Shown here: piece by piece, positions 16,939 to 25,807 of the stretch
Layout of the letters: the number at the start of each line of letters is the position of its first letter
Position numbering within the stretch: the stretch's first letter is position 1
Made by a program: the position numbers and the translations under genes
Source of the DNA: Geobacter sp. OR-1
Lineage (GTDB): Bacteria > Desulfobacterota > Desulfuromonadia > Geobacterales > DSM-12255
Assembly (NCBI RefSeq): GCF_000813145.1
Contig: NZ_BAZF01000001.1
Span: forward strand, 310,001 to 374,000
Direction: 5' to 3'
Length of the DNA: 64,000 nt
The notes under the pieces: model-generated
What the model saw: only the letters and a program-made list of their open reading frames with translations
What the model was told of the DNA's origin: nothing
The model's database searches: none

Positions 16939-16967
16939 ACTATAACAATAACCGCACGCAATTTCAA
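16939..16967 (-). promoter_or_regulatory. Sigma-70 promoter of rpoH
   Basis: Minus strand: -35 TTGAAA (16967-16962), 17-base spacer, -10 TATAGT (16944-16939). The predicted start falls inside the CIRCE element. The remaining part of the 299-base gap to 17178 holds the divergent PilZ-gene promoter and otherwise nothing I recognise. Confidence 0.8.
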
Positions 16968-17113
16968 GGGGTGCAGGTAAGATCTTTGTTCAGGATATTG
17001 CTGCTTAAGAAATTTTCTGGCAACCGATCGGGAAAATATCCATAAGAACTCTGGTACTGGGACCTTAACTACTTGACAATGGCGCGGATTATGATCAATT
17101 AGAAACGTATAAG

Positions 17114-17143
17114 TTGAGATTTGTGGCCATAATAACTTATTAT
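17114..17143 (+). promoter_or_regulatory. Candidate sigma-70 promoter of the PilZ gene
   Basis: TTGAGA (17114-17119), 18-base spacer, TATTAT (17138-17143), about 35 bases before the start codon. A TTGACA at 17073 lacks a matching -10 box and is the weaker choice. Confidence 0.4.
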
Positions 17144-17178
17144 GCCGATTACTGCTTTGCACTTCAGGAGGCTGTTTC

Positions 17179-17553
17179 ATGGAAAAGCGCAACTTCTCAC
17201 GAATCACGTTCAATGTTGGAACTGTAATAAAATGGCAGGACAAAAGCTTCAAGGGAGAAGTTGACAATCTCAGCCTCCAGGGAATGCTTGCCCGGATTAC
17301 CGATCCGGTCCCCGCCGGAGAAGAGGTCGAAATAACCATTTACCTTACCGGTGTTTCGCCGCAGATCCCCATAAACCTCCAGGGTGAAGTCATCCGCAGT
17401 TCGCCGGAAGGACTGGCACTGAAATTCGTCAAAATGAACACGGAATCCTTTATCCATCTGCGCAATATCATGGCCCACAACACCGGCGATAGCGGCAAGG
17501 TCATGGATGAGCTGTTCAGTTTCATCAAACACAAGCAAGAGAGTCAAGAGTAA
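17179..17553 (+). CDS. Single-domain PilZ protein (c-di-GMP receptor)
   Basis: A 124-residue protein that is essentially one PilZ domain. It has both c-di-GMP binding signatures: RxxxR at residues 4-8 (RNFSR) and NxSxxG at 30-35 (NLSLQG). A short acidic, Lys-rich tail follows. It should change conformation on binding the second messenger and act on a partner in motility, biofilm or polysaccharide control; the partner is unknown. GGAGG lies eight bases before the ATG. It begins a plus-strand group with the AsmA-like gene 107 bases downstream, divergent from rpoH. Confidence 0.92.
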   Translation: MEKRNFSRITFNVGTVIKWQDKSFKGEVDNLSLQGMLARITDPVPAGEEVEITIYLTGVSPQIPINLQGEVIRSSPEGLALKFVKMNTESFIHLRNIMAHNTGDSGKVMDELFSFIKHKQESQE

Positions 17554-17660
17554 CATTGACCACCGCCGTTGGATGATGCTGATCCCATCCCTTTTGCAGC
17601 AGCACTGATCCATTTCCGGAAGCCGTGCTTTCGCCTCGTTATCGGCCGCTGATGTCCGTT

Positions 17661-20600
17661 ATGAAAATTAATCGCTCCGCAATCATTGTTCTCATCATCA
17701 GCGTCTCGATCCTGGCAAGCGTTATCTACCTGACGCCGCTTCTGCTCAACCGTCTCCTCGATATCAACACCTATAAAGCCGAAATCCTCACCCAGCTTGA
17801 AAAAGCCTTGAATCGGAAAGTCCTTTACACTCAAGCGAATTGGGATTTTACGCTGATTCATGGTCCGGCGTTCACGTTCAGCAATGTCGTAATCAAAGAA
17901 AAAGACAGCGTCTCCGACTTTCTCGCCGCCCAAAGAGTTGACGTCAGACTCTCATTGTTTCATCTCCTGGAAGGGGACATCGTCCTTTCCGAGTTAAAGC
18001 TGGACAAACCGTCCATAGCTCTTATCCGCTACAAATCCGGCGAATTCAACATCAGCGACCTGCTGACGAGCAAAGAAAGCGGCAGTGCAGTGAACCTCAA
18101 GGGGATAACCCTCGCAAATGCCGAAATAAAACTCTCCGATATGGCTGTGACCCCTGAAGGGTTGCTACTGAAGCTCTCCGGGACCAATCTCTCTCTGGAC
18201 AACCTGGGGCGGGGGAAAAAGACCGGGGTAAAACTGGAGGCGGTATTACAGGCCCCTGACATGAAAAGCCCGGTCTCTCTCGCCGGAACTTTCCGGCTGC
18301 CCAAGAAGGGCAATCCCCTTCGCGAAACGGACATCAGCCTCAAACTGAAGGCCAAGGAGCTGGAGCCGGGATTTTTCTGGGCATACTATTCCCACTATCT
18401 GCCGTTCAGGAAGATTGCCGGCCGGTTCGACCTCGACCTCGGCCTGAAAGGGAAGAGTTCTAGCTTTACATCTTCAGGAGAGATCACCGTATCAGGGCTC
18501 CGCTTCGATTACCCGCAGGTGTTTCATGCCGTGCTGACACCGGCGAACCTTCATGTCGAATACAATCTTGAGAGGACGCCGACAGCGGTAAATGTCAAAT
18601 CAATCGCCCTGAAGGTCGACAACCTGAAGGTCAAAGGGAGCTGCGGGATTCTGGACATAAATACCCGCGACCCCAGGATATCGGCCAAGGCCACCACCTC
18701 CGCATTCAGGCTTGAAGAGTTCAGGAATTACATACCGTATGGGATAATCGTGAAGGATACGGCCGATTACATTGAGCAGCATATCATGGGCGGCACCTAC
18801 CAGCTGGACGAAGGATCGTTGGACGGCAGGATCAGCCAGATTCTACACATGGAAAAAGGAGACAACTACAATATTCTCCACATTAAGGGGAGAGTGGAAC
18901 AGGGGCTGATAACATACGGGAAGAGTGTCCCCACCTTTAACAGCATCAAAGGGGTACTCGAGATGAAGGGGAAGGATTTCATCCTGCACGCTATGAAGGC
19001 CCGATTCGGAGCTTCGCCATTCTCTCTGGAAGGGAGAATTACCGATTATCCGCTCGTAACCCCATGCGCTTACCCATTTTCCATGGAGATGAAACCGACT
19101 CAAGCGGAAATTGCCTGGCTCCTGGGCCAGAAATGGGGACAAGACCTCGGATTCAGCGGAGATTCCTCCCTGCATCTCAACGGCAGCGGCACAACTAGCA
19201 GTTATACAATTACCGGAGAATGGGACCTGACCAATGCGGCCTACAGTTATCCCGACTTGGTCAGAAAACCGGCCGGACGCCAGAACAATGCCGGCTTCAA
19301 TTGCGTGCTGACCAGACAAGAGATAAAACTCACCTCCCTTCGCTACACTCTAGCGCCGTTGGTCCTCTCATTGGCTGCAAACTACCGTTATTCAGGCAAA
19401 CCCTGGCTAGGGGTGGACCTTAAGACCAACCGTTTCCAGGTAAACGAGATTGCCGCCATGATCCCCAAGGTGCTCCCCTACCAACCGAGCGGTATCCTGC
19501 AGGGCGCTATCCAAGGGGAGTCCGTTACCGGAGACCCGGCCGATCTGGCATGGAGAGGCACCGCATCAATGGCGGGATGTTCGGTCAGACCGTCCGGCAA
19601 GATCCGGCCATTGAGCGCAATCAACGGCACAGTAAGCTTCTCCGGCAATTCACTCGAAACATCACAGCTCTCGGCACGTCTCGGCAGCTCCATAATTCAT
19701 GGCAAGGGGGCGCTTAGCGGCTTCAACTCCCCCTCGCTCAGGCTCGCCTTCTCATCGCCGCTCCTGGACCCGGTCGACCTTGGGCTGATCCCGCCGATTA
19801 AAGGGATGAAAATATCCGGCTTAGCGGGAAACATCTCTCTCAAGGACAAGGATCTGAATATCGCCGCACTGTCGGGACAGTTCAACAAGACAAATATCGC
19901 CATCAAAGGAACCATCCGCAACACCGATACCAGTCCGAACGCCGACCTGATCGTGACATCGCCACATCTTGATGTCGACGACATTCTGTTATTGACTGCT
20001 TTGGAACAGGAGAAACGCCCTGCTACCGCCTCTCCCCCCACTGTCAAGGCGGTGATAACTGCAGACTCTGTTCAGGCCCTGGATATCCCATTCGGAAAAA
20101 CAAAGGGGGAGTTGCTGCTGGAAAACGGTATCCTTTATTTGCAGCCGGTTTCAACAATCCTTGCCGGTGGAAGGCTTACCGGCAACGCCAGGGTCGATAC
20201 CACCCAACCGGGGCCGGCCAGAAGAATGCAAGTCGGATGCAAGCTCGAAGGGGCAGCGGCAGAAAGTCTTTTCCATGCGCTCGGAGTAAAAAAACAGGAG
20301 ATCAAGGGAACAGTTGACCTGCAGGGAGAATTTTCGGCAAAAGGCGACACCGCTGCCGAAATAAAGCGCACCGCGCTCGGTTCGGCAAAGATCCGGATCG
20401 AGGAAGGTTCATTAAAGCGGTTCTCCACACTGTCGAAGATATTTTCCATACTCAATGTTTCGCAACTGGTCAAGTTCCAGCTTCCCGATATGGTGACCGG
20501 CGGCATGCCGTTCAACGAAATAACCGGCAACTTTTCGATCAAGGACGGCATTGTCGCCACCAGTAATCTTTATGTGGACAGCGATGCCATCAATATCTCC

Positions 20601-20897
20601 GCCGTTGGGAGCTACAACCTTTACAAGGATGAGTTGAATGCTACCATCGGGGTAAAACCGCTACAGACAATTGACAAAGTTGTCAGTCACATTCCGTTGG
20701 TCGGATGGATTCTCACCGGCAAGGACAAGACACTGGTAACGGCATATTTTGAAGCAAAGGGACAGCTGGAAAACCCTGAGGTTAAGGCAATTCCGGTGAA
20801 AGGTATGGCCAAGGGAGTGTTCGACATATTCCGCAGGATTTTTGAACTTCCGGCCAAACTGGTTACTGACACCGGAGAGGTGATTATAGGAAAGTAA
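17661..20897 (+). CDS. AsmA family protein (inner-membrane anchored, periplasmic lipid-transport-like)
   Basis: About 1078 residues with one N-terminal membrane anchor (SAIIVLIISVSILASVIYL), the start of an AsmA domain (LLNRLLDINTYKAEILTQLEKALNRKVLY), a long beta-rich periplasmic body and an AsmA-like C-terminal region (LQGEFSAKGDTAAEIKRTALGSAKIRIEEGSLKRFSTLSKIFSILNVS.., ending GKDKTLVTAYFEAKGQLENPEV). Members related to YhdP and TamB form bridge-like hydrophobic channels that help phospholipids reach the outer membrane; this role is inferred. Upstream in-frame starts at 17625 (GTG) and 17652 (ATG) exist and no good ribosome site marks any; I chose 17661 because it gives the usual short basic N terminus. 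Confidence 0.88.
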   Translation: MKINRSAIIVLIISVSILASVIYLTPLLLNRLLDINTYKAEILTQLEKALNRKVLYTQANWDFTLIHGPAFTFSNVVIKEKDSVSDFLAAQRVDVRLSLFHLLEGDIVLSELKLDKPSIALIRYKSGEFNISDLLTSKESGSAVNLKGITLANAEIKLSDMAVTPEGLLLKLSGTNLSLDNLGRGKKTGVKLEAVLQAPDMKSPVSLAGTFRLPKKGNPLRETDISLKLKAKELEPGFFWAYYSHYLPFRKIAGRFDLDLGLKGKSSSFTSSGEITVSGLRFDYPQVFHAVLTPANLHVEYNLERTPTAVNVKSIALKVDNLKVKGSCGILDINTRDPRISAKATTSAFRLEEFRNYIPYGIIVKDTADYIEQHIMGGTYQLDEGSLDGRISQILHMEKGDNYNILHIKGRVEQGLITYGKSVPTFNSIKGVLEMKGKDFILHAMKARFGASPFSLEGRITDYPLVTPCAYPFSMEMKPTQAEIAWLLGQKWGQDLGFSGDSSLHLNGSGTTSSYTITGEWDLTNAAYSYPDLVRKPAGRQNNAGFNCVLTRQEIKLTSLRYTLAPLVLSLAANYRYSGKPWLGVDLKTNRFQVNEIAAMIPKVLPYQPSGILQGAIQGESVTGDPADLAWRGTASMAGCSVRPSGKIRPLSAINGTVSFSGNSLETSQLSARLGSSIIHGKGALSGFNSPSLRLAFSSPLLDPVDLGLIPPIKGMKISGLAGNISLKDKDLNIAALSGQFNKTNIAIKGTIRNTDTSPNADLIVTSPHLDVDDILLLTALEQEKRPATASPPTVKAVITADSVQALDIPFGKTKGELLLENGILYLQPVSTILAGGRLTGNARVDTTQPGPARRMQVGCKLEGAAAESLFHALGVKKQEIKGTVDLQGEFSAKGDTAAEIKRTALGSAKIRIEEGSLKRFSTLSKIFSILNVSQLVKFQLPDMVTGGMPFNEITGNFSIKDGIVATSNLYVDSDAINISAVGSYNLYKDELNATIGVKPLQTIDKVVSHIPLVGWILTGKDKTLVTAYFEAKGQLENPEVKAIPVKGMAKGVFDIFRRIFELPAKLVTDTGEVIIGK

Positions 20898-20974
20898 TTT
20901 TTTTATTGTATTAAATTTCTTTCCTGTGATATTTTGGCAAACGGTCAATTACACCCCCCATAGGAGGTTCTAAG

Positions 20975-21391
20975 GTGAAAAAGCAGATAGTAGTAGTACT
21001 CGCAATCGTTGCACTTGCAGCCTTTGGCTGCAGCAAGAAGCAGGAAGCACCTAAAGCCGAGGCCCCGGCTGCGGCTCCGGCCGGCCAGGCAGCACCGGGC
21101 GCTGCCCAAGGTGGCAATCCGCATGCCGGCATCCAGAAGATCGAGATCCCCGCTGGCGCAGGGCACAAAGGCAAAGTTACCGAGACCATGAATTCCGGTG
21201 GCTACACCTATGCCCTTGTTGAAGAGAACGGCCAGAAGTTGTGGGTAGCTGTTATGGAAACCAAAGTCGCCAAGGGAGATGTCGTTGAATTCCCGGATTC
21301 ACCCCCGATGGTCAATTTCCAGAGCAAGACCCTTAACCGGACTTTCGACAAGATCATCTTCGCTCCCGGTCTCCGTATCGCCGGCAAGTAA
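20975..21391 (+). CDS. Small lipoprotein, NrfJ-like
   Basis: A 138-residue lipoprotein: signal peptide MKKQIVVVLAIVALAAFGC with a lipobox ending at Cys19, an Ala/Pro-rich linker (residues 24-48), and a compact domain with HKGKVTETMNSGGYTYALVEENGQKLWVAV..KVAKGDVVEF. The GGYTYxxV..G..xWVA pattern resembles NrfJ-like accessory proteins found near multiheme nitrite reductases, so a periplasmic role near redox proteins is possible but not shown. It starts at GTG, fixed by AGGAGG seven bases upstream. The 77-base gap before it is AT-rich with an extended -10-like TGTGATATT. A strong terminator follows. Confidence 0.8.
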   Translation: MKKQIVVVLAIVALAAFGCSKKQEAPKAEAPAAAPAGQAAPGAAQGGNPHAGIQKIEIPAGAGHKGKVTETMNSGGYTYALVEENGQKLWVAVMETKVAKGDVVEFPDSPPMVNFQSKTLNRTFDKIIFAPGLRIAGK

Positions 21392-21411
21392 TCCTGTCTG
21401 AACATGCTTCA

Positions 21412-21452
21412 TAAAACAAGGGCGATACGTTTCCGTATCGCCCTTGTTTTAT
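21412..21452. terminator. Strong bidirectional terminator between convergent genes
   Basis: ACAAGGGCGATACG, loop TTTC, CGTATCGCCCTTGT, flanked by A-rich and T-rich ends so that it works on both strands. It serves the lipoprotein gene (plus) and the radical SAM gene (minus). Confidence 0.92.
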
Positions 21453-21466
21453 TCTATCTGACAAAC

Positions 21467-23116
21467 CTACCCTGCCAGCAGTTCGTCAGCTCGCTTCTGA
21501 TAGTATCTCGATTTTTTTCTGTCGCCGGTCAGCTTGAAGAGTTCACCGAGCGCTCTGAACGCAGGCTCATGGCTAGGAACCAACTCGCTTAGCCTCAAGA
21601 ATGCAGCGATGCTATCATCAATCCTGCCGCAGTCACCGTAAAACTCGCCCAAAGCCAACCAGCCCCAGGGGTTGTCCGGTTCGCTCATTACAATTTCCCG
21701 ATATTCCCTTTCCGCCCCAAGTTCATTACCACAAGCGGCAAGATACTCTCCAGCCATTAGGTTTGTAGTATGGCAGTAGCCGAGCAGTTTCTTGTGACCT
21801 CGGTAATCGGAATCAATGAATTGAGTTCTGCCCGCAACAGACTCAAGCGATTTCAAAAGCCTTCGGGTGGTTTTTGCTACATTATGGTCTGCCCTGACAG
21901 GGAAAGAAGGAGAGCGGTCCCGTTCAAACAGGTCCGGTGCAACCCCGAACCGTTTAACGCCTTCTTCAAAAAGCGCTGTTCCAGGATAGTAGACAAGAGG
22001 CGATACCTGCCCGTCACTGGGGCGCATCGATTCGATCAGGCGGCAGGTTGCCGTGATGTCTTCGTCAGTTTCAGGGATAGTCCCGGAAATAAGATAAACT
22101 GACAACCTGATCCCGACATCCCTGATAAGAATGGCGGCAGTCTCTGATTCAGCAGGAGTGATCTTCTTGCCCAGGCATTCAAGCACCTTTTGCGATCCGG
22201 ACTCGACCCCCAGCTGGATACACTCGCACCCGGCACGCTTCATCCAGCCCAGCATCTCACTATCCAGCGCATTCACCCTGGACTGACAGTTCCAGAGGAC
22301 AAATATTCGCTGCTCCAGCAATAAACGGCAGAACTCCAGCACTCGTTTCCGATCCGCAGTAAAGGTATCATCGCGGATCGAAAAATAGATGAGCCCATAC
22401 CGGTCCCGCAGGTAACGGATTTCTTCAATCATGGAGCCTGGGGAACGAAAGCGGAGCCTTCTTCCCCAGAAGCGGGGGGATGAACAGAAACTGCATGCCG
22501 ATGGGCAGCCACGCGAAGTTATCAGAAACTCCAGTTGCTGCCGGGGATCAACCCCGATGCTGTTATCGATATAACGGCCCGGAAGAGGTATTTCATCAAG
22601 TCTTTCCACAACCGGACGCTGACCGCCGGAGATAACCCTTCCGTCCGCACCCCTGAACGCCAGGCCCGGAATCGGGCGGCTGGGATCAATGCCTCCCGAG
22701 CGTAGCTGACCGGCAAGCTCAAGCATGGTCATCTCCGCTTCACCCAGGGCAACGGCATCCACGCAAGGAGATGATTCCAGCATTTCCTGCCAGCGGCAGG
22801 TTGCATGAGGTCCCCCGAGCAGCACAAAACATCCCGGAAGCACTTCTTTTACGAGCCGTGCCATTTCAAGGGTTTCAAACCTGTTGTGAGTAAACTGTGA
22901 GAGTCCTACGACAGAAGGGGCGCCAGACCTGAGCAGCCGGATGATCTCTTCGCGGCCAATACGGGAAAGGTTTGCTACAAGGCTGCTAAAACCGGCCTCA
23001 CGCAGTACGGCGTTAATTGTCAGGAGTCCTACCGGAAGAAGCGAGGTATAGGGGTCATCAGCTCCCTCTCGATGTGATTTATATGCCAGCAAGATGTGCA
23101 TGTCGGGTTCGGACAT
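21467..23116 (-). CDS. B12-binding-type radical SAM protein with C-terminal TPR region
   Basis: This 549-residue protein has an N-terminal Rossmann-like B12-binding domain (about 1-140; LLPVGLLTINAVLREAG, FVLLGGPHATCRWQEML), a radical SAM core with Cys204, Cys208 and Cys211 (SRGCPSACSFCSSPRFWG), and a tail with TPR-like helices (about 465-549; NPWGWLALGEFYGDCGRIDDSIAAFLRLSEL). The 4Fe-4S cluster and S-adenosylmethionine would start a radical reaction, often a methylation or ring rearrangement; the substrate is unknown. The ATG directly follows the T tract of the upstream terminator, and the only Shine-Dalgarno-like GGA lies inside the hairpin arm, so translation start may be coupled to hairpin folding or the true start may be the ATG at 23101. 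Confidence 0.88.
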   Translation of the reverse strand: MSEPDMHILLAYKSHREGADDPYTSLLPVGLLTINAVLREAGFSSLVANLSRIGREEIIRLLRSGAPSVVGLSQFTHNRFETLEMARLVKEVLPGCFVLLGGPHATCRWQEMLESSPCVDAVALGEAEMTMLELAGQLRSGGIDPSRPIPGLAFRGADGRVISGGQRPVVERLDEIPLPGRYIDNSIGVDPRQQLEFLITSRGCPSACSFCSSPRFWGRRLRFRSPGSMIEEIRYLRDRYGLIYFSIRDDTFTADRKRVLEFCRLLLEQRIFVLWNCQSRVNALDSEMLGWMKRAGCECIQLGVESGSQKVLECLGKKITPAESETAAILIRDVGIRLSVYLISGTIPETDEDITATCRLIESMRPSDGQVSPLVYYPGTALFEEGVKRFGVAPDLFERDRSPSFPVRADHNVAKTTRRLLKSLESVAGRTQFIDSDYRGHKKLLGYCHTTNLMAGEYLAACGNELGAEREYREIVMSEPDNPWGWLALGEFYGDCGRIDDSIAAFLRLSELVPSHEPAFRALGELFKLTGDRKKSRYYQKRADELLAG

Positions 23117-23147
23117 AAAAAAATCCGGTCTTACGACCGGATTTTTA
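23117..23147 (-). terminator. Terminator of the NlpC/P60 gene, touching the next start codon
   Basis: Minus strand: AAATCCGGTC, loop GTAA, GACCGGATTT and a T tract that ends at the ATG of the radical SAM gene (23116). It lies just after the NlpC/P60 stop at 23165. Confidence 0.88.
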
Positions 23148-23164
23148 TGCTAATGGGAATGAAC

Positions 23165-24208
23165 TCAGTTATTCAATGATACGCCTAATGTATCCAGGGT
23201 ATCGTTCTTGTTGGCATCATCGACCGGCTCTTCCTCGATTCCGGTCAGGAGATCGTCAAACCGGAAGAGTTCCGGGTTGATCTTGGAAATTCTTTTTGCA
23301 CCCAGGTAGCGCGAACGATAGTAACTTGAATTCAGAGATGAGATTACCACGCGACGATCCCGGGATGATGCGTGGATCATCCGGTTGTTGCCGAGATAAA
23401 TGCCCACGTGAGAGGGATAGCGGGCGTATGTCCTGAAAAAGACCAGATCCCCCTTTTTCAGATCACCGAACGGCACCTCGTTGCCGACTTCAAACTGTTC
23501 CCTGGCACTGCGCGGGAGCGAAACTTCCAGCTCGCGGAATACCTTTTGGACAAAAGCGGAACAGTCAAGGCCACTCCGGGTGTTCCCGCCGAAACGATAA
23601 CGGGTGCCCAGAAAACCGTAGGCAGCATGCTTAAGCTGTTTGGCATTGTCTGTCTGCGCTTCCGCAACGGGCTTCTGAATCTCGGAGGGCCTGCCCGGGT
23701 CGGAATCGGTCAGGTCACTCAGGCTCTGTTCGTAATCCTTCTCGCTCAGGAGCTCCGAATAACGCAACGAGTACCGCCGGGCAACTTTGGGAGCCTCTTC
23801 CTTTGCAGGCTCCTCGGCACGCAACGCTATCACCTGCCCGAGTTTCAGGGACTTTTTACCGAGGTGATTGAGACGCTTGATATCGGCAACCGAGACCCCG
23901 GTCTTTTTCGCGATCCTGGCAATGGTGTCGCCACGTTTCACCTTGTATGTCAAAGAATTTTCCGGCTTGGAATCAGCAGTGTCAGCCTGGAGGTTGCGAG
24001 GAGGGATGATGAGAGTGTCACCCTTTTTGACTTGCGCACTCACGAGATTGTTGGCGCTTTTCAGATCAGCAACGGAAACATGATATTTGCGCGCAAGGGA
24101 ATTGAGGGTCTCGGTTTTCTTAACCTTGTGGGTTTTTGCTGCATGTGACAGAGAAGGAATTACAGCAAGAATGATACTGAGCATCAATACTCGTAGGCAG
24201 TTCCGCAT
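23165..24208 (-). CDS. Peptidoglycan endopeptidase with two LysM domains and NlpC/P60 domain
   Basis: The 347-residue precursor has a signal peptide (cleavage after SHA, about residue 23), LysM domains at about 27-71 (HKVKKTETLNSLARKYHVSVADLKSANN) and 88-130 (YKVKRGDTIARIAKKTGVSVADIKRLN), and a C-terminal NlpC/P60 domain with catalytic Cys216 (LDCSAF), His267 (SHVGIY) and His279 (MIHASS). It should cut peptide stems of peptidoglycan in the periplasm, with LysM holding the glycan. GGGGGA just before the ATG and a near-consensus promoter 44 bases upstream support the start. A short Asn/Asp-rich tail follows the enzyme domain. Confidence 0.94.
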   Translation of the reverse strand: MRNCLRVLMLSIILAVIPSLSHAAKTHKVKKTETLNSLARKYHVSVADLKSANNLVSAQVKKGDTLIIPPRNLQADTADSKPENSLTYKVKRGDTIARIAKKTGVSVADIKRLNHLGKKSLKLGQVIALRAEEPAKEEAPKVARRYSLRYSELLSEKDYEQSLSDLTDSDPGRPSEIQKPVAEAQTDNAKQLKHAAYGFLGTRYRFGGNTRSGLDCSAFVQKVFRELEVSLPRSAREQFEVGNEVPFGDLKKGDLVFFRTYARYPSHVGIYLGNNRMIHASSRDRRVVISSLNSSYYRSRYLGAKRISKINPELFRFDDLLTGIEEEPVDDANKNDTLDTLGVSLNN

Positions 24209-24251
24209 GCTTCCCCCTTGATTGTTCTAAAAAAAATCACAAGCGCCAAAA

Positions 24252-24280
24252 TTTATATAACAAAACTTCCTCTTTGTCAA
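24252..24280 (-). promoter_or_regulatory. Sigma-70 promoter of the LysM-NlpC/P60 gene
   Basis: Minus strand: TTGACA (24280-24275), 17-base spacer, TATAAA (24257-24252). This lies in the 90-base gap after the diadenylate cyclase gene and gives the hydrolase its own transcript. Confidence 0.8.
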
Positions 24281-24298
24281 GCCCCGGCAGGCAAAAAA

Positions 24299-25711
24299 TT
24301 ATTTTTCTGTAGTAATTACACGCAGTTTAACCTGACCTTCATGCAGCACCCCCACCATCGGAGCCGGTCGCTGCAACGGCTTTTCTACCACCTCGTTACG
24401 CCTGATCGCAGCAAGATCAAGCGGCTCAGTCTCCACATCCGTCAGGCGGCTAAGCACAGAAGCCGGCCCCTCGACCGTTACAGACCCGGGTTCCGCAATG
24501 ATGCGGCGCAGATGCATACTACCGGCAAGGCGGCCAATAGACTTGACCTTTACCCGCAGCTCCTTGCGAACCTTGCGATCGGCATGGACGCGGACAGACG
24601 AAGGCTTGACCGAGGTTACAACAACCCCGAGCGGCAGCTTGAAGTCGTCGGTACGGATCGGCAGTACGCTGATACCTTCCCTGAGCTTGGCAAGATTGAT
24701 ATCGGCAACAATATCAAGTTGTCGCGGTGACGGGATCAGGCTGGAAAAGACATTCAGCTGCACCTCAACATCCTCTGGTACGTTTTTCATAAGCACCACA
24801 TCGTCCGGGAGGTTGTGAAACTTGATCGGAACGGTCACCGACACTATCCCCCCCTGCTTGACCGTAATGATAAGCCAACAGACAAGCACAAGACCAACGG
24901 TTACGACCTTGGGCCAGAAATTCTTGAGCAGGCGAGCCTTGATCGTCTCTGGTTCAACGACCGGCGCCGCAGCCGACAACAGGGCGTTCAGCCGTTCCGA
25001 CAGGGTTTCGGGCGAATTGACCCGTTCAATCTCTCCCGAAATGGCGAGCGTCACCTCGCCCCTCTCCTCCGACACCATTACTGCCACGGCATCGGAACGT
25101 TCAGTCAGGCCGATTCCGGCCCGATGTCTGGTTCCCAGGTTCCTGGGGAGTTCCGTATTTAGCGACAGCGGCAGATGGCACGATGCCTGCGCCACCCTGC
25201 CGTCTTTGATCAGGACCGCCCCGTCGTGCAAGGGAGTACCGTTCATGAAGATAGTGCCGATCAGCTGTCCGCTTGCCACGCTGTCCAACGGGACACCGTG
25301 ATGCAGGTATTCATCGAGCGGCTCCCGGCGCTGAAACACGACGAGTGCGCCGGTTCGCTCAGCGGCAAGTGCGAATAGAGCAGTGGAGATATCCATAAAG
25401 TCCAGCTGCTGCAGATTCTCCTGTCTGCCGAAGAAGTTGCGGAGCAGGCTGAAGCGGTACAGCGCCTGCCGGATCTCGACCTGAAAAATCACGATGATAA
25501 CGACAAATACAACCGTGCCCAGCTCCTGCAGGATCCAGCTGGTCATGAAAAGGCCAAGTGCCCGGGTAACCACGTAAAGGATCACCAGGAACGCAAGGCC
25601 CAGGACCACCTGCAACGCCTTGGTGTTCTTGAACCAGCTGTAAAGCTGGTACACAAGGACGCTCATAATGATGATATCGGCAATATCCTGAGGTCTTAGA
25701 TAAGGGAGCAG
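24299..25711 (-). CDS. Diadenylate cyclase (CdaA-type) fused to YbbR/CdaR domains
   Basis: Makes the second messenger c-di-AMP from two ATP. Counting from the ATG at 25666: membrane helices at about 17-36 and 45-62, a DisA_N/DAC domain with the catalytic DGA (148-150, LHDGAV) and RHR (180-182, GTRHRAGIG), then another helix (about 248-268) and two YbbR-like domains to residue 455. In Firmicutes the cyclase and its YbbR-domain regulator are separate neighbouring genes; here they are one chain. The ATG at 25666 has no ribosome site. The frame stays open upstream, and a CTG at 25711 has GGAGG five bases before it and adds LPYLRPQDIADIII, which fits the family's N-terminal helix, so I take CTG as the probable start. 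No ATG, GTG or TTG exists in that extension. Confidence 0.88.
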   Translation of the reverse strand: MLPYLRPQDIADIIIMSVLVYQLYSWFKNTKALQVVLGLAFLVILYVVTRALGLFMTSWILQELGTVVFVVIIVIFQVEIRQALYRFSLLRNFFGRQENLQQLDFMDISTALFALAAERTGALVVFQRREPLDEYLHHGVPLDSVASGQLIGTIFMNGTPLHDGAVLIKDGRVAQASCHLPLSLNTELPRNLGTRHRAGIGLTERSDAVAVMVSEERGEVTLAISGEIERVNSPETLSERLNALLSAAAPVVEPETIKARLLKNFWPKVVTVGLVLVCWLIITVKQGGIVSVTVPIKFHNLPDDVVLMKNVPEDVEVQLNVFSSLIPSPRQLDIVADINLAKLREGISVLPIRTDDFKLPLGVVVTSVKPSSVRVHADRKVRKELRVKVKSIGRLAGSMHLRRIIAEPGSVTVEGPASVLSRLTDVETEPLDLAAIRRNEVVEKPLQRPAPMVGVLHEGQVKLRVITTEK

Positions 25712-25753
25712 ATATCCCTCCGGAGACGATTTGACTGGCGCAGCAGTAATCGG

Positions 25754-25762
25754 TGTGATAAT
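25754..25762 (+). promoter_or_regulatory. Candidate extended -10 promoter for ubiE
   Basis: TGTGATAAT, an extended -10 element (TGn plus GATAAT), 46 bases before the ubiE start. A TTGACT upstream at 25731 is spaced rather far for a -35 box. The same gap must hold the divergent cyclase promoter, for which TATAAA on the minus strand is the only candidate seen. Confidence 0.3.
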
Positions 25763-25807
25763 TAGAGAGGGATTTATAACATTATTTACCCGGAAAAGGT
25801 AGGGTCA

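Noticed and set aside
20890-20926. GGAAAG/CTTTCC hairpin after the AsmA-like gene as a terminator
   Set aside because: The stem is AT-rich with a large loop and no T tract after it; the evidence is too weak.
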